Of a DNA stretch of 20,137 nucleotides, positions 1 through 6,639 are shown piece after piece (position 1 is the first letter of the stretch; each line of letters begins with the position of its first letter). The notes beneath the pieces are model-generated. The model did not search any database. It was given only the letters and a program-made list of their open reading frames with translations, and was not told where the DNA came from. The DNA comes from an uncultured Clostridia bacterium (GTDB lineage: Bacteria; Bacillota; Clostridia; Christensenellales; Borkfalkiaceae), in contig CALARO010000056.1 of assembly GCA_937888935.1 (NCBI GenBank), positions 1 to 20,137 of the forward strand, written 5' to 3'. A program made the position numbers and the translations under genes.

Positions 1-485
1 TCGTGTTCGCCCGTGCCGAACGCCATGTTCGAATCGAGCAGCACGATTTCTTCGCCCGGCTGTTTTTCGTATTTTATCCACTCCGGCACAACCACGATAC
101 GCGATAAATGAATGGGGCGGAAGTGCTTTTTCCACACTTCGATCCAGTCGTCGCCATCCACCTGCCGCTTCGCCTCTTCGAGCGTGCCGAAATCTATCGC
201 GCCCGCCGCGCGCTCTTTTGCAAGGAATATATCGCTCATGATTTCCGCGGCGATTTTCTGCGCCGTAGCTTCTTCGAGATAGCACTTTACAAGCACGTCT
301 ATGCGGGAAGGATCGCGCAGGTTTTCGTCGATATAATCCCAGTAGCCGTCTTTGGTTTTTTGCAGGGCGATCACGTCGTTTACGTCGCACACGGTAACGC
401 CGAAATCGGTATAATTCCACATGACATCCGCCACGATTTCGCTCGCCGCGTGCGTGGTATGCACGGTAAGTTCGGTATATTTCAT
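1..485 (-). CDS. prmA: Ribosomal protein L11 methyltransferase PrmA, N-terminal part (cut by window edge)
   Basis: This is the first 161 codons of an open frame that runs off the left edge. The start ATG (485-483) follows a GGGAGA ribosome site about 9 nt upstream and a good promoter. The protein begins MKYTELTVHTTHAASEIVAD and, at the edge, reaches MAFGTGEH, the AdoMet-binding signature typical of PrmA, preceded by a PrmA-like substrate-recognition N-terminal domain. PrmA trimethylates ribosomal protein L11 in the cytoplasm. In many Firmicutes prmA directly follows dnaJ. Here dnaJ lies on the same strand upstream, but with the acyltransferase-GT8 gene between them. The catalytic core beyond the first motif is not in the window, so its integrity cannot be judged. 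The identity rests on the motif plus context. Confidence 0.88.
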   Translation of the reverse strand, partial: MKYTELTVHTTHAASEIVADVMWNYTDFGVTVCDVNDVIALQKTKDGYWDYIDENLRDPSRIDVLVKCYLEEATAQKIAAEIMSDIFLAKERAAGAIDFGTLEEAKRQVDGDDWIEVWKKHFRPIHLSRIVVVPEWIKYEKQPGEEIVLLDSNMAFGTGEH

Positions 486-507
486 GGTTTCGTTTCTCCC
501 GCTTATT

Positions 508-536
508 ATTATAGCTTGCGCCACGGGTTTTGTCAA
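508..536 (-). promoter_or_regulatory. Sigma-A-type promoter for prmA
   Basis: Read on the minus strand, TTGACA (536-531) and TATAAT (513-508) are perfect consensus hexamers separated by 17 bp. The predicted start lies near 501, giving a short leader with the GGGAGA ribosome site before the prmA ATG at 485. This gives prmA its own transcription start rather than relying on read-through from dnaJ. Confidence 0.85.
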
Positions 537-592
537 CCGTTTTTGTAGCCGCCCTTTTGTTTGAAACAAGGCAATCGTTTACCCGACTACCT

Positions 593-625
593 CTCATCAC
601 CGCCGCTACGCGGCAGAGCTTCCCC
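593..625. repeat. 33-bp interspersed repeat, copy 1
   Basis: The 33 bases from CTCATCACCGCC to GAGCTTCCCC are identical to 3063-3095. The two copies lie in direct orientation on either side of the acyltransferase-GT8 gene. The element contains a small CCGC-TAC-GCGG hairpin and ends in a CTTCCCC arm that pairs with GGGGAAG further on. This resembles the palindromic intergenic repeats scattered through many gut Clostridia genomes. Confidence 0.8.
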
Positions 626-675
626 TTGTCTGCTGAAAATTTTGCTCGCAAAATTTTCAGCAGGCAAGGGGAAGC
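618..675. repeat. 27-bp stem hairpin downstream of the acyltransferase-GT8 gene
   Basis: Arms 618-644 and 649-675 are reverse complements over 27 bp, with a single T629/G664 wobble and a CTCG loop. The outer part is the CTTCCCC/GGGGAAG arm of the 33-bp repeat family. The inner CTGCTGAAAATTTTG arm is absent from the copy at 3087-3110. No U-run follows on the minus strand, so it is not a standard intrinsic terminator, though it could stall polymerase or protect the 3' end of the upstream transcript. Confidence 0.8.
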
Positions 676-702
676 CTTAGAATTAGTCTTTGAAGTTTTC
701 GA

Positions 703-2436
703 TTAAATTCGTTCCGATTCGGTTTCTAAAATTCTTCTTTCTTCCGCTCCGTTTTCCGTTTTTGCGGCGCAAGCCTTTTCGAAACTCGCTTTCAATGCGA
801 GATATTCGTTTAATACGTCGTCGAATTCGCGGTATTTAAACACGGAGCGCACCTTTTCCACATTCCATTGTTTGATGTTATCTACGTGCGGATAGGGAAA
901 ATAAAACAGCCGCTTGCTGAAATGCCGCACCACGGTGCTTTTGTGCAGAAATTTCTGATCGTTGAACTTCTGCGGCAACATTTTCTTCTTGCTTGTACTC
1001 CTTACAATCGCGCTTTGATCGGCAAACAACAATTTCCGCGACTTAATCAACTCCCGAGCACGGAAAAACGCCCCCGTTTCGCGAATCATTTTCATATTCA
1101 ACAACAACACGCCCGCATTGATATAATTGTAATACAAAATGTATTTTCCGTAATGATCGCGCGCCGCGGCGTACTCCACGCCCGATACGTCGACGTCGTA
1201 CAGCAACGTAAAATCGCGGTTGAACATAGTGTCCGCGTCGAGATACAAGATTTTATCGGGCACTTCGTGAATTTTATCGGCGAACAACCGCAATAGCGTG
1301 TACGGCGAACAATACGCACCCTCGTTGGGACAACCCCAGAATTCCGTGGCGTACAGTTCGGATACGTCGATTGTTTTCACCTCGTTTTCGGCGTTGTACT
1401 TTTTTAATACGCCGCGCAAAAACTCCGTTTGTTCTTTGGTTACGGGCGTGAAATCTTTGCGCATATACGAAATATCCATCGTGAGTATCAACGCCGTTAT
1501 GGGCTCGGTTGTCTTTGTTCTTTTTACTACGGAAAGCAGGCAGGTAAGTATTCCGTCGAACACTTTATAATTGCCCGCGAATAATAAATATCTCCTTTTG
1601 TTTTTCTCGGGTTGCGGTTCGTTCGCCGCGCAAGTTTCTTTGCGAACGTAGCGGATATATTCGGTATCGGAATTTTCGCTGCGCTTTTTCATCTCTTCGT
1701 ACGCGGCGTTTCTCAGCGTTTCTTTCGCCTGTTTCGCGCTTAACGTTTTATCGGGATAAAACGGACCGTCGATATACGTTACAAGACGCGGCGAGCGGAA
1801 AAGTTTGCGCTTTTTGTAGGTGTTCGTAAACGTAAACACGGGCGCGGCGTTCTGCACGGGGTAGCGGAAAGAAGTATCTTTAAACGGGCGGATTTTCGTA
1901 TAATACGGCCAGATATGCGCTTCGGGATAGATACACACCGCCGCGCCGCTTTTTACGCGCGTATCAATCGCGGCAAGAAAATTTTTCGTGGCCTTCAACG
2001 TATCGGGCAACGGCAACGCGCCGAGCGCCGCGTTTATGCCGCCCATACACGGAATGGATACGTTGGCGGGGTGGACGATGACGTACGCGCGCTTTTTGCC
2101 CGTCAACAGCGCGGGAACGAACGGATCCGCCGACGCGGAAGTGTGATTTCCGTATAAAAAATACGCGCTGTTTTTCGGCACGGATTTCAACGCTTTTTTG
2201 TTTTTCACTTTCCAGCCGAAACGAATTTTCATAAACAAAAAAGCAAGCGGCTTTGCGATGACGCGATATAAAAACGCGGCGAAAAAACGGTAAAAAACAT
2301 TGCCGTACACGTACCGATAATTTTCGTCGATGGTGCGCGGAACGATTTTTGCCGAAGAAAACTCGTCGTTTAATTCGTCGGTATAATAAAAAATCTTTCG
2401 TTCTTTCATTTTTTCCTGTGTTTCCTGTTGCTCCAT
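703..2436 (-). CDS. Two-domain protein: PlsC-like acyltransferase fused to family 8 glycosyltransferase
   Basis: The protein is 577 residues. Residues about 45-260 look like a lysophospholipid/glycerol-phosphate acyltransferase: YGNHTSASADPF (H98, D104) matches the catalytic His/Asp motif but with five residues between them, not the usual four, and YPEAH (170-174) sits where EGTR-type motifs lie. A hydrophobic stretch near 49-70 may dock it to the membrane. Residues about 282-540 look like a GT8 glycosyltransferase, with DKILYLDADTMF carrying the metal/nucleotide-sugar DxD (D400, D402). Both domains appear intact. A role in making an acylated glycolipid or cell-envelope glycoconjugate is inference; substrates are unknown. 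The ATG at 2409 (MKERKIFYYTD, with AGGA just upstream) is an equally good start and would give 568 residues. The gene has its own promoter and sits between dnaJ and prmA, flanked by repeats. Confidence 0.85.
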   Translation of the reverse strand: MEQQETQEKMKERKIFYYTDELNDEFSSAKIVPRTIDENYRYVYGNVFYRFFAAFLYRVIAKPLAFLFMKIRFGWKVKNKKALKSVPKNSAYFLYGNHTSASADPFVPALLTGKKRAYVIVHPANVSIPCMGGINAALGALPLPDTLKATKNFLAAIDTRVKSGAAVCIYPEAHIWPYYTKIRPFKDTSFRYPVQNAAPVFTFTNTYKKRKLFRSPRLVTYIDGPFYPDKTLSAKQAKETLRNAAYEEMKKRSENSDTEYIRYVRKETCAANEPQPEKNKRRYLLFAGNYKVFDGILTCLLSVVKRTKTTEPITALILTMDISYMRKDFTPVTKEQTEFLRGVLKKYNAENEVKTIDVSELYATEFWGCPNEGAYCSPYTLLRLFADKIHEVPDKILYLDADTMFNRDFTLLYDVDVSGVEYAAARDHYGKYILYYNYINAGVLLLNMKMIRETGAFFRARELIKSRKLLFADQSAIVRSTSKKKMLPQKFNDQKFLHKSTVVRHFSKRLFYFPYPHVDNIKQWNVEKVRSVFKYREFDDVLNEYLALKASFEKACAAKTENGAEERRILETESERI

Positions 2437-2501
2437 GTTGCGCCCGTTGCGCCTCGGGGTAAGTTTGAAATTTTGCTGGTTTATGGCGGTTCGGCTTTTT
2501 T

Positions 2502-2530
2502 ATTATACATTGTTTCGGGAATGTTGTCAA
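2502..2530 (-). promoter_or_regulatory. Sigma-A-type promoter for the acyltransferase-GT8 gene
   Basis: On the minus strand TTGACA (2530-2525) and TATAAT (2507-2502) are perfect hexamers with a 17-bp spacer. Transcription would start near 2495, leaving about 60 nt of leader before the first ATG. A strong dedicated promoter suggests the gene is expressed independently of dnaK-dnaJ. Confidence 0.85.
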
Positions 2531-2579
2531 TTATTTTTTTACCCTCCAACCGACGGAAAAAACAATACGTGCGCGGCCT

Positions 2580-2616
2580 AAGAAAAGGAAAGCCGTACAA
2601 CGACTTTCCTTTTCTT
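2580..2616. repeat. 13-bp purine/pyrimidine hairpin
   Basis: Arms 2580-2592 (AAGAAAAGGAAAG) and 2604-2616 are perfect reverse complements around an 11-nt loop. It is the first of several hairpins in the gene-free stretch between dnaJ and the acyltransferase-GT8 promoter. It has no U-run of its own. Confidence 0.65.
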
Positions 2617-2626
2617 TGAAATATTT

Positions 2627-2722
2627 CGTATTTGGAACTGCCCCTTTGTTTGAATTGTTGCTATCAGAAAACAAGTTGCGCCCTTTGATTGAAATGATTG
2701 TATTAGAAAACAAGCTGCGCCC
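2627..2722. repeat. Intergenic repeat A: one 57-nt unit plus a partial second unit
   Basis: The 57 nt at 2627-2683 (starting CGTATTTGGAACTGC) recur with few changes at 3006-3062. A partial unit at 2683-2722 repeats the last 40 nt of the first unit with a 39-nt period; both end AGAAAACAAG-Y-TGCGCCC. No open frame or known family is apparent. The same CCCTTTTGTTTGAAA wording is seen near 552-566, ahead of the 33-bp repeat copy 1, so units A and the 33-bp repeat seem to travel together. Confidence 0.65.
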
Positions 2723-2782
2723 CCTTGTTTGAAAATTATTTGTAAGTAAAATTTTCAAACAAAAAAGAAAAGCAAGCTTTTC

Positions 2783-2870
2783 TTCATCAGTCAACTTCGT
2801 TGACAGCAAGCCGCCGAGTTGCCTTTGAACGGCAACTCGGCGGAAAAAGCCCCCCGGGGGGGGAAGCCTA
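2783..2870. repeat. Variant palindromic cassette with a nested 13-bp hairpin
   Basis: This segment has the same plan as the 33-bp repeat cassettes: a CATCA start, a small hairpin (GTCAAC-TTC-GTTGAC) and a closing GGGGAAGCCTA. The middle carries an extra hairpin, CCGCCGAGTTGCC paired with GGCAACTCGGCGG (about 2811-2843). It is a diverged third member of the family, with variable inserts between fixed ends. Confidence 0.6.
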
Positions 2871-2936
2871 TAAAATAGGCAGAAATTTTAAAATTATTCG
2901 ATTTGCAACAGTCAGTTATAAAACGGGCGATGCCCG

Positions 2937-2991
2937 CCCCCCCCCCCAAAAAAAACGAAAAGGGGAAGGCTTGAAAAAAGCTTTCCCCTTT
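2937..2991. repeat. C11-A8 homopolymer followed by a 14-bp hairpin
   Basis: There are eleven C (2937-2947) and then eight A (2948-2955). Next comes a hairpin with arms 2959-2972 and 2978-2991, containing one G-T wobble and a GAAAA-type loop. The GGGGAAGGCTT arm again resembles the ends of the neighbouring palindromic cassettes. The homopolymer is a likely site of length error or slippage. Confidence 0.55.
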
Positions 2992-3005
2992 CAACCAAAT
3001 CTATT

Positions 3006-3110
3006 CGTATTTGAAACTGCGTCTTTGATTGAATTGTTACTATCAGAAAAAAAGTTACGTCCCTCATCACCGCCGCTACGCGGCAGAGCTTCCCCCCAGG
3101 GGGAAGCCTA
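3006..3110. repeat. Intergenic repeat A copy plus 33-bp repeat copy 2 and closing hairpin
   Basis: Bases 3006-3062 match the 57-nt unit at 2627-2683. They run straight into 3063-3095, identical to 593-625. The cassette closes with GCTTCCCCC/GGGGGAAGC (about 3089-3110), a tight GC hairpin immediately past the dnaJ stop. On the minus strand the hairpin could mark the dnaJ transcript 3' end, but no U-run follows. Confidence 0.7.
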
Positions 3111-3112
3111 TA

Positions 3113-4282
3113 TCAGTAGGGTTTTGTTCCGTATAAACTCTCTACCGTATCCGAATACTTCTTCCGCTTATCGTACTGTTTCAGATCGATTGCGGCATCC
3201 GCTTCTTCCAGCACTCGTTTCTGCTCACGCGTAAGGCGCGAAGGCACTTCTACGATGACACGAATAATTAAATTGCCCGTTGTGCCGCTTGCCGATTTGA
3301 TCCCTCTGCCCCTTACGGTGAATATTTGCCCGCTTTGCGTGCCTTCCGGTACGGTGAAATCAAACGTATCGTCTACGGTAGGCACTTTCACCGTGCCGCC
3401 GAGCGCCGCCGTTTTATACGATACCGGCACGTCGATTTTCAGATCGAAATTGTCGCGCACGAAAAGCTTGTGCGGCTCTACCTTAAACACGATGATCAAA
3501 TCGCCCGGAACGCCGCCCTGCACCGCATGCCCGCCGCCGCGCTTTCTTATATAGCTGCCCGTATTCACGCCAGCCGGCACGTTGAAGGTGATTTCCGCTT
3601 CCTTGCGGGTATACCCTTTGCCCTTACAGTCCGCGCACTTTTCCGTGATGATCTTGCCCGTGCCGCCGCAATCGGGGCATACGCCCTGGCGGATCGTTCT
3701 GCCGAATACCGTGTTCTGCACGCTTTGCACCACGCCTTTGCCACCGCAACGAACGCACGTTTTAAACGCCGTGCCGTCTTTCGCGCCCGTGCCTTTGCAA
3801 CTTTCGCAGGGCGTATTCCGCATATATACAACCGTCTTTCTGCAACCTTTCGCCGCGTCCATAAACGAAAGAGTCATTTCTTTCTGAATATCTTCGCCGA
3901 CTTTCGATTGCGCCGCGCCTCCCGCGCCCGCGCTGCCGCCGCCGAATCCCGAAAATCCGCCGCCGAAAAAGCTGCTGAATATATCTTCGAATCCGCCGAA
4001 GCCGTCGCCGCCGCCGAACCCCGAAAATCCGCCGCCGAAACCGCCCGCGCCCATGCCCGGGTGTTCAAGCTCGAAATCGTACTGTTTGCGTTTTTGCGCG
4101 TCGGAAAGCGTTTCGTTCGCTTCGTTGATCTCTTTGAATTTTTCTGCGGCTGCCGCGTCGCCGGGGTGCAGATCGGGGTGATACTGCTTCGCGAGCTTTC
4201 TGTACGCCGCTTTGATCTCGTCTGCACTCGCCGTTTTGCTTACGCCGAGAATTTCATAATAATTTTTCTTGCTTTCCGCCAT
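3113..4282 (-). CDS. dnaJ: Chaperone protein DnaJ (Hsp40)
   Basis: The protein is 389 residues, normal for type I DnaJ, with all parts present. The J domain spans residues 6-70 with the HPD motif at 35-37. A long Gly/Phe-rich linker follows at about 77-122. The zinc region has four CxxCxGxG repeats (Cys 159/162, 176/179, 202/205, 216/219), and a C-terminal substrate-binding domain ends at TKPY. DnaJ delivers unfolded clients to DnaK and stimulates its ATPase. The gene follows dnaK on the same strand after a 140-nt spacer, so co-transcription is likely, although a weak internal promoter cannot be excluded. The ribosome site before the ATG is weak (AAAGAG). Confidence 0.97.
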   Translation of the reverse strand: MAESKKNYYEILGVSKTASADEIKAAYRKLAKQYHPDLHPGDAAAAEKFKEINEANETLSDAQKRKQYDFELEHPGMGAGGFGGGFSGFGGGDGFGGFEDIFSSFFGGGFSGFGGGSAGAGGAAQSKVGEDIQKEMTLSFMDAAKGCRKTVVYMRNTPCESCKGTGAKDGTAFKTCVRCGGKGVVQSVQNTVFGRTIRQGVCPDCGGTGKIITEKCADCKGKGYTRKEAEITFNVPAGVNTGSYIRKRGGGHAVQGGVPGDLIIVFKVEPHKLFVRDNFDLKIDVPVSYKTAALGGTVKVPTVDDTFDFTVPEGTQSGQIFTVRGRGIKSASGTTGNLIIRVIVEVPSRLTREQKRVLEEADAAIDLKQYDKRKKYSDTVESLYGTKPY

Positions 4283-4326
4283 ATTTTTTCTCTTTGTGCT
4301 TTTTTATTTCTTAATAATACGCCGTT

Positions 4327-4353
4327 CGGGTACGCATTTTTGCTGCGCACCCG
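4327..4353. other. Hairpin in the dnaK-dnaJ spacer
   Basis: Arms 4327-4335 (CGGGTACGC) and 4345-4353 pair over 9 bp with one wobble. There is no U-run on the minus strand, so it is more likely an mRNA processing or stability hairpin between dnaK and dnaJ than a terminator. A second GGGGG-TAT-CCCCC palindrome lies near 4377-4391. Confidence 0.45.
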
Positions 4354-4422
4354 ATCGCGTGTTTATTCCGTTCGCACGGGGGATACCCCCTGCATTTTGC
4401 CTTTTTCTGGCATGTTTACGGC

Positions 4423-6234
4423 TTATTGATGAAACTCGGTATCGCCGTCGTTTCCGCCGTTCGCGCCGCCCAAATCGGGGTTAGCCCCCGCCGCGCCCTG
4501 CGTGCTTTGATACAGCTTCTGGAATACCGGTTGCACCGCGCTCATGAGCGTATCGTAAGCCGCTTTGATTCTCTCGTCGTCGTCCGATTCAAGCTCTTTC
4601 TTCGCCGCTTCGATCGCCGCGTTTAAAGTAGCCTTATCGTCGTCCGTGAGCTTATCGCCCGAATCTTTCATCGTCTGTTCCACCGAGAAGATCATGCCGT
4701 CGAGTTTGTTCTTATTATCGACTTTCTCTTTACGCTTCTTGTCTTCTTCGGCGAATTGTTCGGCTTCTTTCACCGCCTTGTCGATCTCTTCTTCCGAAAG
4801 GTTGGTAGAAGACGTGATGGTGATGTCCGTCGATTTGCCCGTGCCTTTATCCTGCGCGGTGACGTGGACGATGCCGTTCGCGTCGATATCGAACGTAACT
4901 TCGATCTGCGGAATACCGCGGGGTGCGGGCGCGATGCCCGTGAGCATAAAGTTACCCAAAGTCTTGTTGTCTTTGCAGAATTCACGCTCGCCTTGCAGCA
5001 CGTGGATATCAACGCTCGTCTGATTGTCCGCCGCCGTAGAGAACACCTGGCTCTTCTTCACGGGGATGGTGGTGTTTCTGTCGATAATTCTCGTGAACAC
5101 GCCGCCGAGCGTTTCGATACCGAGAGAAAGCGGGGTTACGTCGAGAAGAAGAACGTCTTTCACTTCGCCCGTTAAAACGCCGCCCTGAATCGCCGCGCCG
5201 ATTGCCACGCATTCATCGGGGTTGATGCCTTTGAACGGCTCTTTTCCCGTGATTTCGCGCACTTTTTCCACAACCGCCGGCATACGCGTTGAGCCGCCGA
5301 CGAGAATTACTTTATCAATGTCGTTATACGTAAGCGACGCGTCTTTCATAGCCTTTTTCATCGGCTCTACCGTGCGGTTTAAAAGATCCGCCGTCATCGC
5401 TTCGAATTTCTGCTTGGTTAAGGTTACGTCGAGATGCTGCGGGCCGTCTGCGCTCATCGATATGAACGGCAGATTGATATTCGTGGATGTCATGCCCGAA
5501 AGCTCGATCTTCGCCTTTTCCGCGGCTTCCTTCAGGCGTTGCATCGCCATCTTGTCTTTCGAAAGATCGATGCCGTGCGACTTCTTGAATTCGTCCACGA
5601 GATATTTCATAATCTTGTTATCCCAATCGTCGCCGCCGAGATGCGTATCGCCGTTGGTGGCAAGCACTTCGAACACGCCGTCCGAAATTTCGAGAATGGA
5701 AACGTCGAACGTACCGCCGCCGAGATCGTAGATCATCACCTTGCCGCTCTTGTCTTTATCAAGGCCGTAAGCGAGCGCAGCCGCCGTAGGTTCGTTGATG
5801 ATACGAAGCACGTTGAGCCCCGCGATTTTGCCCGCGTCTTTCGTTGCCTGACGTTGCGAATCGGAGAAATACGCGGGGCAGGTGATTACGGCTTCCGTAA
5901 CTTTCTGTCCGAGATAAGCCTCCGCATCCGTCTTCAGTTTCGTTAAAATCATTGCGGAAATTTCCTGCGGGGAATAGCCCTTGCCGTCGATGTCCACTTT
6001 ATAATCCGATCCCATGTGACGTTTGATGGAAATCACCGTTCTGTCGGGATTTGCCACCGCCTGACGTTTTGCCGCCTGACCTACCACACGCGAGCCGTCT
6101 TTCTGGAAAGATACCACGGACGGGGTGGTTCTTGAGCCTTCCGCGTTGGCGATTACCACGGGTTCGCCGCCTTCCATCACCGCTACGCACGAATTTGTTG
6201 TACCTAAATCAATACCGATCACTTTTCCTGCCAT
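4423..6234 (-). CDS. dnaK: Chaperone protein DnaK (Hsp70)
   Basis: The protein is 603 residues from the ATG at 6234. I prefer this start to the in-frame GTG at 6243 because AAGGAG lies 10 nt before the ATG but only 1 nt before the GTG. The nucleotide-binding domain shows IGIDLGTTNSCVAV at the start, DLGGGTFDVSIL in the middle and GGSTRMPAV further on. The linker DVLLLDVTPLSLGIE precedes the substrate-binding domain and helical lid, and a Gly/Asn-rich tail ends TEFHQ. The length fits Gram-positive DnaK. It is the ATP-driven cytoplasmic foldase working with DnaJ. grpE and hrcA, its usual upstream neighbours, are not here; a tRNA gene lies divergently upstream. Confidence 0.98.
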   Translation of the reverse strand: MAGKVIGIDLGTTNSCVAVMEGGEPVVIANAEGSRTTPSVVSFQKDGSRVVGQAAKRQAVANPDRTVISIKRHMGSDYKVDIDGKGYSPQEISAMILTKLKTDAEAYLGQKVTEAVITCPAYFSDSQRQATKDAGKIAGLNVLRIINEPTAAALAYGLDKDKSGKVMIYDLGGGTFDVSILEISDGVFEVLATNGDTHLGGDDWDNKIMKYLVDEFKKSHGIDLSKDKMAMQRLKEAAEKAKIELSGMTSTNINLPFISMSADGPQHLDVTLTKQKFEAMTADLLNRTVEPMKKAMKDASLTYNDIDKVILVGGSTRMPAVVEKVREITGKEPFKGINPDECVAIGAAIQGGVLTGEVKDVLLLDVTPLSLGIETLGGVFTRIIDRNTTIPVKKSQVFSTAADNQTSVDIHVLQGEREFCKDNKTLGNFMLTGIAPAPRGIPQIEVTFDIDANGIVHVTAQDKGTGKSTDITITSSTNLSEEEIDKAVKEAEQFAEEDKKRKEKVDNKNKLDGMIFSVEQTMKDSGDKLTDDDKATLNAAIEAAKKELESDDDERIKAAYDTLMSAVQPVFQKLYQSTQGAAGANPDLGGANGGNDGDTEFHQ

Positions 6235-6282
6235 AATTATCACACTCCTTGTTCTTCTGAATTTTTTGCATGCCCTGCGGAA

Positions 6283-6338
6283 ATTTGCCGGCTGTTGCAG
6301 CCGCCCCGCGGGGTTTCTTTTTTTTGTTACAAATTATA
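6283..6338 (-). promoter_or_regulatory. Possible dnaK promoter -10 and hairpin-rich leader
   Basis: On the minus strand TATAAT lies at 6338-6333, but no convincing -35 is found 16-18 bp upstream. The leader then holds a CCCCGCGGGG palindrome and a GGCTG-CAA-CAGCC hairpin before the AAGGAG site. I looked for the CIRCE operator (TTAGCACTC-N9-GAGTGCTAA) between dnaK and the tRNA and did not see it. Confidence 0.4.
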
Positions 6339-6417
6339 TTTAACCCGCCGATTTGCGTTCTAAACGCCGCCGCAAAAAAATTTTTAAAGCATTTTTCCGC
6401 CACCCCGGCAAAAACGC

Positions 6418-6447
6418 TTGACTTTGTGCCGTTTGTTATGTTATGAT
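6418..6447 (+). promoter_or_regulatory. Promoter for tRNA-Gly
   Basis: TTGACT (6418-6423) and TATGAT (6442-6447) with an 18-bp spacer place a start just ahead of the tRNA at 6464. Both hexamers are one mismatch from consensus. Confidence 0.7.
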
Positions 6448-6463
6448 AGCATAGTTGAAAGAT

Positions 6464-6538
6464 GCGGGAATAGCTCAGTGGTAGAGCGTCACCTTGCCAA
6501 GGTGAATGTCGCGGGTTCGAGTCTCGTTTCCCGCTCCA
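6464..6538 (+). tRNA. tRNA-Gly, anticodon GCC, CCA end encoded
   Basis: The acceptor arms GCGGGAA (6464-6470) and TTCCCGC (6528-6534) pair fully. The T discriminator (6535) is followed by an encoded CCA (6536-6538). The D arm AGCTCAGTGGTAGAGC is canonical. The anticodon stem TCACC/GGTGA encloses loop TTGCCAA with anticodon GCC at 6496-6498, and the T arm contains GGTTCGAGTC. It is a stand-alone tRNA with its own promoter and terminator. Confidence 0.97.
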
Positions 6539-6550
6539 TCTTTGATCGGA

Positions 6551-6578
6551 CGTCTGCCGTGTACGGCAGGCGTTTTTT
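6551..6578 (+). terminator. Intrinsic terminator of tRNA-Gly
   Basis: CGTCTGCCG and CGGCAGGCG form a 9-bp stem (one wobble) with a TGTA loop, followed directly by TTTTTT. Confidence 0.9.
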
Positions 6579-6639
6579 CGATTTTAAAGGGTTTTATTTG
6601 CAATATTTACGGTATTTGCGATAATCAGGAGGGGGTTTT

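Noticed and set aside
618..675. CRISPR-like or attachment-site reading of the hairpin and repeats at 593-675 and 3063-3110
   Set aside because: Only two widely separated copies with no regular spacers, no cas genes and no integrase; a dispersed palindromic repeat family explains them better.
2531..2994. Small open frames in the dnaJ to fusion-gene spacer
   Set aside because: They run through repeats, homopolymers and hairpins, have no ribosome sites and match no family I recognise.
3326..4429. Long plus-strand open frame (367 codons) opposite dnaJ
   Set aside because: It is the antisense of dnaJ; composition is Arg/Ala/Phe-rich without motifs, as expected from a shadow of a GC-rich third-position gene.
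6301..6325. CCCCGCGGGG followed by a T-run on the plus strand, like a terminator
   Set aside because: There is no plus-strand gene upstream to terminate; on the minus strand it is part of the dnaK leader. It could at most stop antisense transcription.
6598..6625. Possible promoter (TTGCAA, 16 bp, GATAAT) before the serine dehydratase gene
   Set aside because: Transcription would start inside or after the AGGAGG site, so it would remove the ribosome site; not convincing.
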